This document shows positions 28,674-37,550 of a DNA stretch of 64,000 bases, piece by piece (position 1 is the stretch's first letter; every line of letters starts with the position of its first letter). This DNA comes from Bin80 sp965261255. Its GTDB lineage: Bacteria > Bacteroidota > Rhodothermia > Rhodothermales > Bin80. Under the pieces are notes generated by a model that was not told where the DNA came from, searched no databases, and worked only from the letters and a program-made list of their open reading frames with translations. A program made the translations under genes and the position numbers. Where the stretch lies: assembly GCA_965261255.1 (NCBI GenBank), contig CBDHCQ010000004.1:620001-684000 (forward strand), given 5' to 3'.

Positions 28674-30069
28674 CTCAGGATTCACTGCCGGGGCCTACCT
28701 CGTAGCTGCAATACTCTTTATCCGGGGTTTAAAAAAGTTGCAGTCTCCTGTTACTGCACGGAGGGGTAACCGTCTTGCAGCGATCGGGATGCTTTTAGCC
28801 ATTGTGGCTACGCTGTTCGATCAAAAAATCCTGACTCCCGCAGAGATGATTGGTGGCCTAGCGGTGGGCGGTTTTTTGGGGGCGGTAATGGCGAAGCGTG
28901 TGAAAATGACCGGTATGCCGGAGTTAGTAGCCGCCTTCAACGGTTTTGGTGGGCTGGCTTCGGCACTGGTGGCTGGAGCGGAGATAGCCCGGATGGTGGA
29001 GCAACAGATTGGATTTGGGGAACCACGCGACAATACCGGTGCATATTTGAGTATTCTCGTCGGTATGATCACCTTTTCCGGCAGCTTTATCGCTTTCCTG
29101 AAGCTCAGCGGGAAGATGACTGGAAACCCCATTCAGTTCGCCGGCCGATATATTGTTCTGGCCACATGTACAGCCGCCGCCGTGGGATCTATTGTCTGGA
29201 TCTTCCTGGGCGGGGATATGGTCTCGTTGATCATGATCCTTGCCGGTTTATCGTTGATCCTGGGGATACTGCTGGTTCTCCCCATTGGCGGTGCAGATAT
29301 GCCGGTTATTGTAGCGTTCCTCAATGCATTGTCTGGGCTGGCCGCGGCAGCAACTGGCTTTGTGCTTTCCAACACAGTTCTGATTATTAGCGGTGCGCTC
29401 GTTGGCGCTTCAGGAATAATGCTGACCAGAGTCATGTGTGTTGCAATGAATCGCAGGTTGTGGCATGTACTGATTGGAGGATTCGGTGGTGATGCAGATG
29501 ATTCAGGTGACGACCCGAAACAGTTGGAAGACGGACGAACGATTACGTCCACTACACCGGACGACACGGCAATTTTGCTCAGTTATGCTCGCAAGGTAAT
29601 TATTGTGCCGGGTTATGGATTGGCGGTTGCACAAGCCCAGCATCAGGTACGCGAACTTGCTGATGTACTAACGGAGCACGGTGTAGAGGTCAAATATGCG
29701 ATTCATCCCGTAGCAGGCCGGATGCCGGGGCATATGAATGTGCTTCTGGCGGAAGCGAACGTGCCCTATGATTTGCTATTCGAGATGGATGATATCAACC
29801 ATGAATTTGAATCTACAGATGTTGCACTTGTGGTTGGGGCCAATGATGTCGTCAATCCTGCCGCACGCCACGATCAGACCAGCCCAATCTACGGGATGCC
29901 GATCTTGGACGTAGATCAGGCCAAGACAGTGATCTTCCTCAAGCGGAGCATGCGCCCAGGATACTCAGGCGTACAGAATCTGCTCTTCTTTGAGCCGAAC
30001 ACACGGATGCTCTTTGGGGATGCAAAAGATTCAGTGACAGAATTGGTCACCGAGGTTAAGGCGGTCTGA
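28666..30069 (+). CDS. pntB: NAD(P) transhydrogenase beta subunit
   Basis: A 467-residue subunit with about eight membrane segments in the first 270 residues and the NADP-binding domain III at the C terminus. Recognisable are VAAFNGFGGLASALVAGAE, DMPVIVAFLNALSGLAAAATG, the fingerprint VPGYGLAVAQAQHQVRELAD (about residue 317), the GRMPGHMNVLLAEANVPYD block and the VVGANDVVNPAAR segment that contacts NADP. Complete and of normal length. It overlaps pntAB and ends two bases before the thioesterase gene. Confidence 0.94.
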   Translation: MFSSGFTAGAYLVAAILFIRGLKKLQSPVTARRGNRLAAIGMLLAIVATLFDQKILTPAEMIGGLAVGGFLGAVMAKRVKMTGMPELVAAFNGFGGLASALVAGAEIARMVEQQIGFGEPRDNTGAYLSILVGMITFSGSFIAFLKLSGKMTGNPIQFAGRYIVLATCTAAAVGSIVWIFLGGDMVSLIMILAGLSLILGILLVLPIGGADMPVIVAFLNALSGLAAAATGFVLSNTVLIISGALVGASGIMLTRVMCVAMNRRLWHVLIGGFGGDADDSGDDPKQLEDGRTITSTTPDDTAILLSYARKVIIVPGYGLAVAQAQHQVRELADVLTEHGVEVKYAIHPVAGRMPGHMNVLLAEANVPYDLLFEMDDINHEFESTDVALVVGANDVVNPAARHDQTSPIYGMPILDVDQAKTVIFLKRSMRPGYSGVQNLLFFEPNTRMLFGDAKDSVTELVTEVKAV

Positions 30070-30071
30070 GT

Positions 30072-30533
30072 GTGAACAAGCAACCGAACAGCGATAACTG
30101 TTTCGTGTGTGGACGAAACAATCCGCGTGGACTCTACATGACTTTCTACGACAACGGAGTTGATGTTGTCGAGTCACGTTACACGGTTCCTGCGTTGTTT
30201 CAGGGTTATCCGGGCATCGTGCATGGAGGTATTCAGGCATCCATTCTGGATGAGATCGCGGGGCGTATTTCCCTGGTCGAGGATATGCATGCCTTTATGA
30301 TGTCCGTGCGACTGGATATGAAGTACCGGCATCCGGTTCCGACTGAGGAGCCACTACATATAATCGCCAAGCGGGAATATTTGAGTGATCGTTATGGTCA
30401 GGCCCGCTGTATGATTTACTTGCCCGACGGTCAGTTAGCCTCAGAGGCATCTGTGAAACTGGTCAGGCTTCCCGAGGAAGCGCAAATCGGCGGATATTCA
30501 GACCATGTGCTGGGTTGGCGGATAGATCCATGA
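30072..30533 (+). CDS. PaaI/hotdog-fold thioesterase
   Basis: A 153-residue single-domain hotdog protein. The conserved segment PGIVHGGIQASILDEIAGRI (about residues 52-71) carries the HGG motif and the acidic residue of the catalytic helix, followed by the beta strands MMSVRLDMKYRHPVPTEEPL typical of PaaI-type acyl-CoA thioesterases. The N terminus has an unusual C..C pair (NCFVCGRNNPRGL) that could bind a metal, a known sub-type. It starts with GTG two bases after the pntB stop, so it is in the pnt operon. The natural thioester is unknown. Confidence 0.8.
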   Translation: MNKQPNSDNCFVCGRNNPRGLYMTFYDNGVDVVESRYTVPALFQGYPGIVHGGIQASILDEIAGRISLVEDMHAFMMSVRLDMKYRHPVPTEEPLHIIAKREYLSDRYGQARCMIYLPDGQLASEASVKLVRLPEEAQIGGYSDHVLGWRIDP

Positions 30534-30678
30534 GCACTTATTGAGAACCTACGACTAACTGTTCTGAGCAACATCGGAGCACTGTTACTGGATATACGGT
30601 TTTCGCTGTGCTAGTCGTGCATTCCGCCCCGTACCGTTGATCCTCTGGAGCGTTTAAGCAAGACAAGTCGAGGAGTCA

Positions 30679-30771
30679 CTACGATATTCTTTCGAACAGA
30701 TACGGACAAAGCACCCGTTTAACAAAGCCCTCTTCGGATTGCCCCTCGACCGCGACAATTTCGCAAATCAT
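30679..30771 (-). pseudogene. Truncated DUF4276-like gene start
   Basis: The ATPase stop overlaps an ATG (ATGA at 30771-30768) that opens a 30-codon leftward frame: MICEIVAVEGQSEEGFVKRV, then LCPYLFERIS and a TAG at 30681-30679. VEGQ.EE.FV is the opening signature of DUF4276 (TOPRIM-fold) proteins, which are often encoded right after an AAA15-type ATPase. The remaining roughly 170-200 residues are not found downstream in any frame. The partner gene is therefore cut short, leaving only its N-terminal piece. Confidence 0.6.
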
Positions 30772-31970
30772 GGTCGCCCTCCAAGGACATTCATCTCCCA
30801 AAGCTCACCAAGGGAGTACGCATTCAACCATTCTCTAAGAGAGTCACCATCGTGCCTCCTAAATACTGATTCTCCCAATCCATAACGAAAGTCGCTTGCC
30901 GACGGGGCAGTTGAATCTCTACGTTCGACGGTGATGATTTCTTCAGGCTCAAACTCATCGAGGAAGGATACGGACTGCGTTGTTAGAATTAGCTGGGCGC
31001 GGCTTGAGGCGCTACGCACCAATCCTGCCAGTATAGCCAGGGCGCTTGGATGCAGTCCTAATTCTGGTTCATCGATCAGAAGTATCGAAGGCAAATTTGG
31101 TTGCAGGAGAAGCGTTGCTAAACACATGAATCGTAGCGTTCCGTCAGAAAGCTGGTGTGGCCCGTACCTGCAATCTGAGTCGTGTTCCTGCCATTCAAGG
31201 AAGATCTTGTCTGGATTGTGTGGGCTGGGGCGCAACGCAAAATCCTTAAATCTCGGAAAAACTCGACGCACTGCACTGCAGATCAACTTATAGCTCTGGG
31301 GGTGTCTCTCGTGCAACATGTAGAGAAAAGCAGGCAAATTACCAGCATCAGGCTCCAATTGATCATTTTCGTGGAGATCACCGGTCTGCCTGATACGAGC
31401 CGTTGAACTAGTGTCATGGAAGTGATATACTTTCCAAGGGCCGAGCTTGGGCACATCATGTTTAATCACGTCAAACATGGATTCATCATGCTCTCCAGAG
31501 GCAAGAGCCTCCAAATGTCCGCTACCCAACGCTTCTTCGTGGGGAGATTCGACTTCTTCGGGAAGAAGAGCTTTCTTGGTTCCGCTTTCCAGTCCTCCCT
31601 TGTGGAGATATTTCGGTGGGGTCTCGTAGGCTACAGTATCTATCCCAAACACCAGCCTGTCATCTTCAGTTGGCATGAGTTGGATCTTATAGCCGGCATG
31701 ATTACCCTGGGGATGATCAAAGTATAATTCTGCATTGATGCAGTTGGTCACTTTCGTGCCGTAGTGCAGCATCGCATTTGCGCCACCGGAACGAGCAACG
31801 AAAAGCTGAAGATGCCCTTCAATCAACTCATCTAACATTCGGAAGAAGCTGAAGAAGTTGCTCTTTCCCGCTCCATTAGGTCCGATCAGTACATTGATTG
31901 GCCTCAATCCAATATTAAGCTCCTTAATAGACTTAAAGCCCTTGAGCGTTATGTAGGTGAGTTCCGGCAT
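30768..31970 (-). CDS. AAA15-type ATPase of a two-gene defence-like module
   Basis: A 400-residue ABC/SMC-like ATPase. From the ATG at 31970: ITLKGFKSIKEL opening strand, Walker A GPNGAGKS (about residues 30-37), a long middle region, a signature-like SDGTLRFMCLATLL, Walker B ILLIDEPELGLHP (about 297), and the H-loop region LILTTQSVSFLDEF. Such ATPases pair with TOPRIM-type partners in defence modules such as PARIS and DUF4276 pairs. Here the partner frame overlaps the ATPase stop but is truncated after 30 codons. The open frame reaches 32084, but the extra 38 residues do not resemble the family. Function by itself is uncertain. Confidence 0.8.
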   Translation of the reverse strand: MPELTYITLKGFKSIKELNIGLRPINVLIGPNGAGKSNFFSFFRMLDELIEGHLQLFVARSGGANAMLHYGTKVTNCINAELYFDHPQGNHAGYKIQLMPTEDDRLVFGIDTVAYETPPKYLHKGGLESGTKKALLPEEVESPHEEALGSGHLEALASGEHDESMFDVIKHDVPKLGPWKVYHFHDTSSTARIRQTGDLHENDQLEPDAGNLPAFLYMLHERHPQSYKLICSAVRRVFPRFKDFALRPSPHNPDKIFLEWQEHDSDCRYGPHQLSDGTLRFMCLATLLLQPNLPSILLIDEPELGLHPSALAILAGLVRSASSRAQLILTTQSVSFLDEFEPEEIITVERRDSTAPSASDFRYGLGESVFRRHDGDSLREWLNAYSLGELWEMNVLGGRP

Positions 31971-32367
31971 GTACTGTCGTACCCTTTCAATCAAAGAGAG
32001 GTTTTCGCACGCATGAGATTTCAACGTAGCACATCGTTCGAGATGGCCCAGGAAAAGATATGACAGTGTACGAAGGTTCCGCAACGGGGCCTCGTCATAC
32101 TGGTGCTAAACAGAATCTTCCATCGCATGCTGTCTTAACTTATATCTTCTTGTCGGAAGCGTTACTTTGCTGCAATTGACGATCAACGTGACAAGATTGT
32201 GTGGAAGGAGGGACAATCAAGAAGAATAATGATTAAGATCAGGTTCTTTATTCCTTGGGTCTACATCCGCGTAGTCCGATGAAGGAGTCCGAAGAGTTGA
32301 ACAGAACAAATCGAAATTTTGGGCATACATTGGGTGTTCACATCACAACCACCTAGGGGGGTAACCA
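31971..32367. other. Intergenic region between the ATPase and the toxin-antitoxin pair
   Basis: No gene seen. The stretch 32221-32279 resembles 33147-33196 on the far side of the toxin-antitoxin pair (see the repeat entries). A purine-rich AGGGGGGTAACC at 32354 is a plausible ribosome binding site for the next gene. Confidence 0.45.
32221..32279 (+). repeat. Left copy of imperfect direct repeat flanking the toxin-antitoxin pair
   Basis: Shares GAAGAATAA, a T/C-rich spacer and then CCTTGGGTCTACATCCG followed by G.AGTCCGA with the copy at 33147-33196. The right copy runs into a perfect 28-base palindrome; here the matching palindrome is degraded (AGTCCGATGAAGGAGTCCG). Confidence 0.55.
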
Positions 32368-32829
32368 ATGCCGAATATACAAATACAGGTGCGTAAGAGC
32401 GATTCGGAGGAAGTAGAAAGATTTGTAAGGGAGGTAGAGGAAATCATCGCATCGGAAGACGGTGCCACCAAAGAAGAATCACGGGAATATACTTTCACGT
32501 TTGACTATTACTATGACATGGCTAGCACGTTAGCTAAGATGGAACACCGCATAGAAGAAATTGCTACTAATTTGGGTAAAGTTGAAGTTACCTCATACCA
32601 AGTTCGCAAAGAACTTGGGGATTTTTCTATCGAAATGTTCAAGGCCGTGAAAATATTCGACCGGATCATAATATCCGCAAAAACCCTACCCAAAAAGGTA
32701 CGGGACAAACTAGAATACCTCTCAAGTAGAGTTGAAGATATTGCGGAGACAGCCGCCCTTTCGTCAAGCGAAGATTTCCACAGAGCAATAGAAGAGGAAA
32801 TACACAGTTTTACGAATGTGCCATCGTAG
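32368..32829 (+). CDS. Probable coiled-coil antitoxin of a RelE-like pair
   Basis: A 153-residue, highly charged protein with no recognised family. Almost the whole length is predicted helical or coiled coil (for example SEEVERFVREVEEIIASED, then LAKMEHRIEEIATNLGKVEV and DKLEYLSSRVEDIAETAAL). It is preceded by a strong purine-rich site (AGGGGGG 5 bases before the ATG region). Its last 14 bases overlap the start of a RelE/ParE-like toxin, the usual arrangement for an antitoxin translated first. It is much longer than most RelB/ParD antitoxins and has no visible ribbon-helix-helix or HTH. The antitoxin role is inferred from position. Confidence 0.55.
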   Translation: MPNIQIQVRKSDSEEVERFVREVEEIIASEDGATKEESREYTFTFDYYYDMASTLAKMEHRIEEIATNLGKVEVTSYQVRKELGDFSIEMFKAVKIFDRIIISAKTLPKKVRDKLEYLSSRVEDIAETAALSSSEDFHRAIEEEIHSFTNVPS

Positions 32830-33148
32830 GATTGAACAGACTGAAAAATTTAAACGAGATCTCAAGAAACTACGTAGGCACCGAGGGTTGGATCGTAAGG
32901 TTCAGGAAATGCTAACTAATCTTGCCACTGACAAAATAGCAGACGGAGATAGGATGCCTCGACATAAAGGATTGCCAGTGTTTAAGATTCGATGCGGCAC
33001 AAAAAATATGAGCGCAAGAAAATGTGCGCGACTTATATACTATAAAGATGACTCGAAATTGATCGCCTTTCGTGTCCACCTAAAGAATGACAAAGAGAGT
33101 ATTCCTGACAAGGAGATAACGGCTCTTATCAAAGAGTACGTGCTTTGA
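32816..33148 (+). CDS. RelE/ParE-superfamily toxin
   Basis: A 110-residue basic protein with the RelE/ParE layout: an N-terminal helix pair (EKFKRDLKKLRRHRGLDRKV), a strand rich in basic residues (GLPVFKIRCGTKNMSARKCA), then RLIYYKDDSKLIAFRVHLKN as the central strands, and a C-terminal helix EITALIKEYVL. Relatives cleave mRNA at the ribosome or poison gyrase; which applies here cannot be told. The start overlaps the upstream gene by 14 bases. The pair is bounded by imperfect direct repeats. Confidence 0.7.
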   Translation: MCHRRIEQTEKFKRDLKKLRRHRGLDRKVQEMLTNLATDKIADGDRMPRHKGLPVFKIRCGTKNMSARKCARLIYYKDDSKLIAFRVHLKNDKESIPDKEITALIKEYVL

Positions 33149-33196
33149 AGAATAAATATCGTATCCTTTCCCTGCGTCTACATCCGAGCAGTCCGA
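33147..33196 (+). repeat. Right copy of imperfect direct repeat flanking the toxin-antitoxin pair
   Basis: GAAGAATAA at 33147-33155 and CCCTGCGTCTACATCCGAGC from 33170 match the left copy at 32221-32279 with a 9-base difference in spacing. It overlaps the toxin stop codon. Confidence 0.55.
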
Positions 33197-33212
33197 CATG
33201 TCGGACTGCTCG
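33185..33212. repeat. Perfect 28-base palindrome
   Basis: CGAGCAGTCCGACA directly followed by its reverse complement, with no loop. It could be a protein-binding operator, the end of a mobile repeat, or a hairpin in RNA. It lies 37 bases after the toxin stop. Confidence 0.7.
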
Positions 33213-33622
33213 CTAATTACAACAATCACATATAGACGCGGCCAGCTACCTGTGTCGTGATGAACAAGCGAGAGTTCGTATTCTGGCGTCGTTCAAGTGC
33301 GGGACTTTCTCGGATGACAGATGCGAAACCCGACTTCTATCTCCGCACAATTCCGGCACTTTCGTACATATTTCCCTTCACTTGGATCAAGCGTGCTGAA
33401 TGGATTTCAAGAAAGCAGTCCAAGAGTTGTAAGTGCCTGGGAGATATTTATTAGGGACTATAGCAAAAGAAAAACAGTTTCGTCGTTTGCAGGACGTCAT
33501 CTATTCTGTGGTAACTCTCCCCGATTCACAGGATTCGTGCAGTAATCTTTGCCCGAATTGTAACACATCAACTGATTCTAAGTCATTTCAAGCGTGTGTA
33601 AGACCATGAGAAATCAACTTAC
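33213..33622. other. Intergenic region upstream of the trb genes
   Basis: About 400 bases with only two short overlapping frames (33257-33454 and 33321-33545) that have no recognisable sequence. It presumably holds the promoter of the trb operon; I see no specific signal. Confidence 0.4.
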
Positions 33623-33952
33623 ATGGCTATGCACACCTTTTTTCTGCGCGCACAATACCTGACGGTTGTAATAGTGACCGCAATCGTTTTATTTCCGGTC
33701 ATGGCTGATGCCAGCGGCATCGGAGGTGTTCGGGTTGCGACTTCCACGGTATCCAAGATCGTGGGGCTACTGACGGGTGATCTTGCTACTGCGGCATTCC
33801 TTTTGATCATTGTTCTTGGCGGACTCGCCTGGTGGATAACCCGGTCCAGTCGTGCCGGCGAGATCCTTGGTCGTACGGTGTTGGGGGCGGTGATCATTTT
33901 TGGAGCCGTTCAGATCAGTGACTTCTTTTCCTTTCAGGGGGCGGTGATCTGA
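33623..33952 (+). CDS. trbC: TrbC/VirB2-family pilin
   Basis: Major pilus subunit of a type IV secretion (conjugation) system. The 109-residue precursor has a long signal-like hydrophobic N terminus with a likely cut after ADASG, then two hydrophobic helices (AAFLLIIVLGGLAWWITR and TVLGAVIIFGAVQI) separated by a short basic loop, the standard VirB2 layout. It is first in a run of overlapping genes; its TGA shares a base with the next ATG. Low sequence conservation is normal for pilins, so the call relies on topology and position before trbD and trbE. Confidence 0.8.
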   Translation: MAMHTFFLRAQYLTVVIVTAIVLFPVMADASGIGGVRVATSTVSKIVGLLTGDLATAAFLLIIVLGGLAWWITRSSRAGEILGRTVLGAVIIFGAVQISDFFSFQGAVI

Positions 33953-34281
33953 TGTCTGTTGCGAACGAGGCACTGGACACAGCCCCTGTGCATGCATCGC
34001 TTCAACGGCGACCGAGTATGGGGGGACTACCCCAGGATGCGTTCCTCTTACTGATGTTGGTCATCGTGACCATGGGTATCGCTGCCCGTCTGGATCCCAG
34101 GGTACTGGTGGGCAGTGCACTTGCATACGCCATACTCCTTCCATTCCTGCGAAAATTATTTGAAAAGGATCCGTTCTTCATGGTGGTGGTTCCGCGGGCG
34201 CTCAGATATGCTTCCCGCTACCCGCGGCAGGCAAGGGAAGTGAAGCGTCGCTGGCGTGACAGGGTATCGAGGGTACGCTGA
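33952..34281 (+). CDS. trbD: TrbD/VirB3-family membrane protein
   Basis: A 109-residue inner-membrane protein of the type IV secretion system, with a hydrophobic hairpin (about residues 27-63, AFLLLMLVIVTMGIAARLDPR then AYAILLPFLRKLF) and a basic cytoplasmic tail. Size, topology and position between the pilin and the VirB4 ATPase identify it. TGATG overlaps join it to both neighbours. Confidence 0.8.
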   Translation: MSVANEALDTAPVHASLQRRPSMGGLPQDAFLLLMLVIVTMGIAARLDPRVLVGSALAYAILLPFLRKLFEKDPFFMVVVPRALRYASRYPRQAREVKRRWRDRVSRVR

Positions 34282-36710
34282 TGGAACCATTAACTTTTGG
34301 ATTAGGCACAATCGCAGGCGCAGGTACCGCCTGGTGTGTGAACCGCTTACAACGCTTGCGCACCCCCACCGAAGGACTCGGGGATCTATTAGGCTGGGCA
34401 TTCCTGATTGACGAAGGAGTCATCCTGATGAAGGATGGATCCTTTTTGTCTGGATTTGAGCTAGATCCCCCCGACCTGGAGGCCACGACCGCCGCCGAAG
34501 TCAACAGCGTGGCAGACAGCGTCCACGATATGCTAATGCTGCTGGGTGAGGGGTACGGGCTTGAAGTGAATGTGCATCGGTGCCACAGCACAACCTATCC
34601 TCTGCCCGTACGACAGAGTCTTCATACGGCCTCCCTCCGCGCAATGGAGTACGAGCGTCGCAGACAGTACACAGAGAAAGGGAACCACTATAAGCTCCGA
34701 CGGGCAGTGCTCATTACATACACCCCTCCGCGTGAACTTTGGTCACGCTGGGAAGCCCCCATGATTCAGAGTGCTCAGAAAGGTCTTGACTACGCACACA
34801 TACTTGACGGATTCAAGCAAACGGTCAACGAAGTACGTGCACTTCTGGGAAGTAGGTTTACCGTTAAAGCTCTTAGCAGCACGGGTCTACTGACCGAGTG
34901 TCATTGCGCATTGACCGGGCATTATGATCGGGTGTCATCACCTCAGCACGGCTACCTTAGCCATGCACTGGCGTCCGACGATTTTCAGACCGGCTTCTAT
35001 CCGGTCATTGGAGCAGAGCATGTATTTGTAAGCACAATCACTTCACTCGGATCCTATACCAATGTGGGGGATGGGATTTTCTTTAACCGCATGGAGGGGG
35101 AAGGGCGGTGGCATATGCGATTTATTGGGCTCAATCGTCATGCAGCCGGTCGTCGTATTCGACGTCTACAGACCAGTTGGTTTCACCAAAGACGTGGGCT
35201 GCGGAAACTGATTGCTCCTGGTGAAGAAGGTTTTGAGGATATGGACGCCGTGGCTATGCAACACGAAACCGCTTCTGCGCACGCAGAATCGGCCAGTGGT
35301 CGTGTGCGGTTTGGGTACTTCACCAATGCTTTTGTGCTGCGTGATGAGCAGATGCAACGTGGTTTAGCGCGCAGTCAGACACTTTTACAAGCCTTGCGTG
35401 ACCAGGGTTATACATGCGCTTTAGAAACGATCAATGCTACGGATGCCTTTATTGGGACGCTTCCCGGTCATGGATACGCGAACCTTCGACGTCCGCTTTT
35501 ATCCAGTCGTAATGTTGCTCATCTCTTTCCCGTCTCGGCGCCATGGAAAGGGCTGGCGAATTGTCCGAACCCGCTTTTTCCAGACCGGAGTCCGGCGCTG
35601 GCTTGTGCGCGAACGCCGGGCCGCATACCCTTTATGGTTAACCTGCACCAAGGGGATGTTGGGCATACACTGGTTATTGGAGCTACCGGTGCGGGCAAAA
35701 GCGTGCTCGTCGGATGGTTAGCGCTCAATTTTCTGCGCTACGCAAAGAGCCGCGTCCACATATTTGATGTAGGGCTGTCACATGAGGTGCCCTGTCTTGC
35801 TGCGGATGGGATCCACTTTGCCTTCGGGGAGACTGGTGCTCGTCCGTTACAACCTCTGCGTCATATTGATGAGGAGGCAGAGAGATTGTGGGCACTGACC
35901 TGGCTTGAAACGGTCTACGACCTTGCCAATGAACTGCCAGACGCAGATGGCCGGTTATCCCTCGCGGAAACGCTCAATTTGTTGAGCCAATCTGCAGCGG
36001 AGCATCGAACGTTATCCGCCCTGCATCTTGTCCTGCCGCAGCCACTGAAGAGTACTATTGCAAGGTACACGATGGAGGGCCCCTATGGTGCGCTGTTCGA
36101 CGGTGACGATCCGTCGCTGGTTTCGTCATCGCGCATGCAAGTCTATGAACTGGGTCAGGTACTTGATCAGGGGGGCGCAGTCGTTGTGCCGTTGCTTCTG
36201 GCACTGTTCCGCACGATCGAACGCAATCTGGATGGCAATCCGACACTCATCATAATTGAGGAAGCCTGGGCCGCGTTGCTACGCTCACGTTTCGCAGAGC
36301 GAATCAAGGCCTGGCTTCTGACGCTCCGCAAACGTAATGCAGCGGTCCTTCTGGTTGCACACTCGCCCGCACAGATCGCGATGCTGCCTAATGCTGCGCT
36401 GATTACAGAGTCATGTCCAACGAAGATCATTCTGCCGAACCCGGAGGCCAGGACGCCAGAGGGTACATCAATGTATCGTGCACTGGACCTGAGTGCACGT
36501 GCAATTGAGGTCATTGCTTCGGCAAAACCGAAGCGTGATTATTTCTACAAGAGCCCTCAGGGCAGTCGACTCTTTGAACTCAATCTTGGGCGCGTTGCGC
36601 GCACTTTACTCATGCCACTGCACGGCATGAGTACTGAAGAATCCCGTGCTCAAATACGAGCGGCTGTCCGCGAGCATGGGGAAGATTTCCTTGACCACAT
36701 ACCAAACTGA
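34281..36710 (+). CDS. trbE: TrbE/VirB4-family conjugation ATPase
   Basis: The energising ATPase of the type IV secretion channel (809 residues). The N-terminal half is the CagE/TrbE region (for example LEVNVHRCHSTTYPLPVRQS, about residue 93). The C-terminal half is the motor, with Walker A GATGAGKSVLV (about 466-476), Walker B LIIIEEAWAAL (about 656) and the downstream LLVAHSPAQIA sensor-like segment. Full length. VirB4 is the most conserved component of such systems, so this anchors the assignment of the operon as MPF-T type. The stop is followed after 4 bases by trbJ. Confidence 0.92.
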   Translation: MEPLTFGLGTIAGAGTAWCVNRLQRLRTPTEGLGDLLGWAFLIDEGVILMKDGSFLSGFELDPPDLEATTAAEVNSVADSVHDMLMLLGEGYGLEVNVHRCHSTTYPLPVRQSLHTASLRAMEYERRRQYTEKGNHYKLRRAVLITYTPPRELWSRWEAPMIQSAQKGLDYAHILDGFKQTVNEVRALLGSRFTVKALSSTGLLTECHCALTGHYDRVSSPQHGYLSHALASDDFQTGFYPVIGAEHVFVSTITSLGSYTNVGDGIFFNRMEGEGRWHMRFIGLNRHAAGRRIRRLQTSWFHQRRGLRKLIAPGEEGFEDMDAVAMQHETASAHAESASGRVRFGYFTNAFVLRDEQMQRGLARSQTLLQALRDQGYTCALETINATDAFIGTLPGHGYANLRRPLLSSRNVAHLFPVSAPWKGLANCPNPLFPDRSPALACARTPGRIPFMVNLHQGDVGHTLVIGATGAGKSVLVGWLALNFLRYAKSRVHIFDVGLSHEVPCLAADGIHFAFGETGARPLQPLRHIDEEAERLWALTWLETVYDLANELPDADGRLSLAETLNLLSQSAAEHRTLSALHLVLPQPLKSTIARYTMEGPYGALFDGDDPSLVSSSRMQVYELGQVLDQGGAVVVPLLLALFRTIERNLDGNPTLIIIEEAWAALLRSRFAERIKAWLLTLRKRNAAVLLVAHSPAQIAMLPNAALITESCPTKIILPNPEARTPEGTSMYRALDLSARAIEVIASAKPKRDYFYKSPQGSRLFELNLGRVARTLLMPLHGMSTEESRAQIRAAVREHGEDFLDHIPN

Positions 36711-36714
36711 ACTG

Positions 36715-37458
36715 ATGAAAAGACTTATGCTATTTCTCTTGGTCGTCGTGAGTGCAACTGCGGCACGCGCCCAGATTCCCGTTGTAGATGTGGCCGGCCT
36801 GGCACAGGCGGCTGCCACTGTGATTGAATTGCGCAATCAAGTAAACCTGTTATTGAAGGAGGTTGCTCTGGCAGAGGAAATCAGACACAATGCAGAGCAC
36901 CACCTGCGCAGGTATGAGCGCGCACTGGCGAAGCGGGGTGTTATTCCGTCCAGATCATTAGGCACCCAGGTTGATCGTATTCAGCAGGCACACCAGATTC
37001 CAGGCAGCATTACCTGGAGTAATCCTGGAGCATTGGAAGACGCCTTTCTGATGTATCGGGATTCGCCAAACCCGCTGCAATCCCAACGGGAGGCCGACAA
37101 ACAAACTATGGCTACAATGCGAGGCACCTTGGCGTCCCTGCAGTCCCACAGTGCATCTTTGGCTCAAGCCCACGAAGAGCTTGAACATTTCAAGACCGAG
37201 ATTCAGCGGGGCAAAGAGCCGCAGCAAATGCGCGATGTGCAGGCGAACCTTCAGATCGTGCATGCCCGGGAGCTGTTACTTAATCGCCAGGCTTTAATGA
37301 CACTTACGAATATGGAAGCAGTCCGCGCCGCGGATGCTGTCAGTCAAAAAGCACAGGAGCGCATGCGCTATGATGCTTTTGTTGGAGGGACTGAATGGTT
37401 GGGCAATCCTAAGCAGTACAGGATTGACCGTTTTCTCAAAATGCCCAACTATCCATAA
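36715..37458 (+). CDS. trbJ: TrbJ/VirB5-family periplasmic conjugation protein
   Basis: Minor pilus/adhesin-like component. The 247-residue protein has a signal peptide (MKRLMLFLLVVVSATAARAQ), then the TrbJ opening VVDVAGLAQAAATVIELRNQ and long helical stretches. I use the ATG at 36715, 4 bases after the trbE stop, rather than the frame's first ATG inside trbE. Placed between trbE and trbL as in plasmid trb operons, though in RP4 trbJ comes later. Confidence 0.8.
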   Translation: MKRLMLFLLVVVSATAARAQIPVVDVAGLAQAAATVIELRNQVNLLLKEVALAEEIRHNAEHHLRRYERALAKRGVIPSRSLGTQVDRIQQAHQIPGSITWSNPGALEDAFLMYRDSPNPLQSQREADKQTMATMRGTLASLQSHSASLAQAHEELEHFKTEIQRGKEPQQMRDVQANLQIVHARELLLNRQALMTLTNMEAVRAADAVSQKAQERMRYDAFVGGTEWLGNPKQYRIDRFLKMPNYP

Positions 37459-37550
37459 ACGATCATTCCCCGGAGGGACCGGTGCAATAGATCTGACGCC
37501 AATCAGAGTGGTCTTTGCACCGCGTTCCCCGGGGGAGCAGCGCACGATTC

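Noticed and set aside
30534..30678. Continuation of the DUF4276-like gene in another frame
   Set aside because: I translated downstream of the stop and found no further family-like residues, so the rest appears deleted rather than frameshifted.
33257..33545. Two short overlapping genes upstream of trbC
   Set aside because: No recognisable sequence, mutual overlap in different frames and no start signals.
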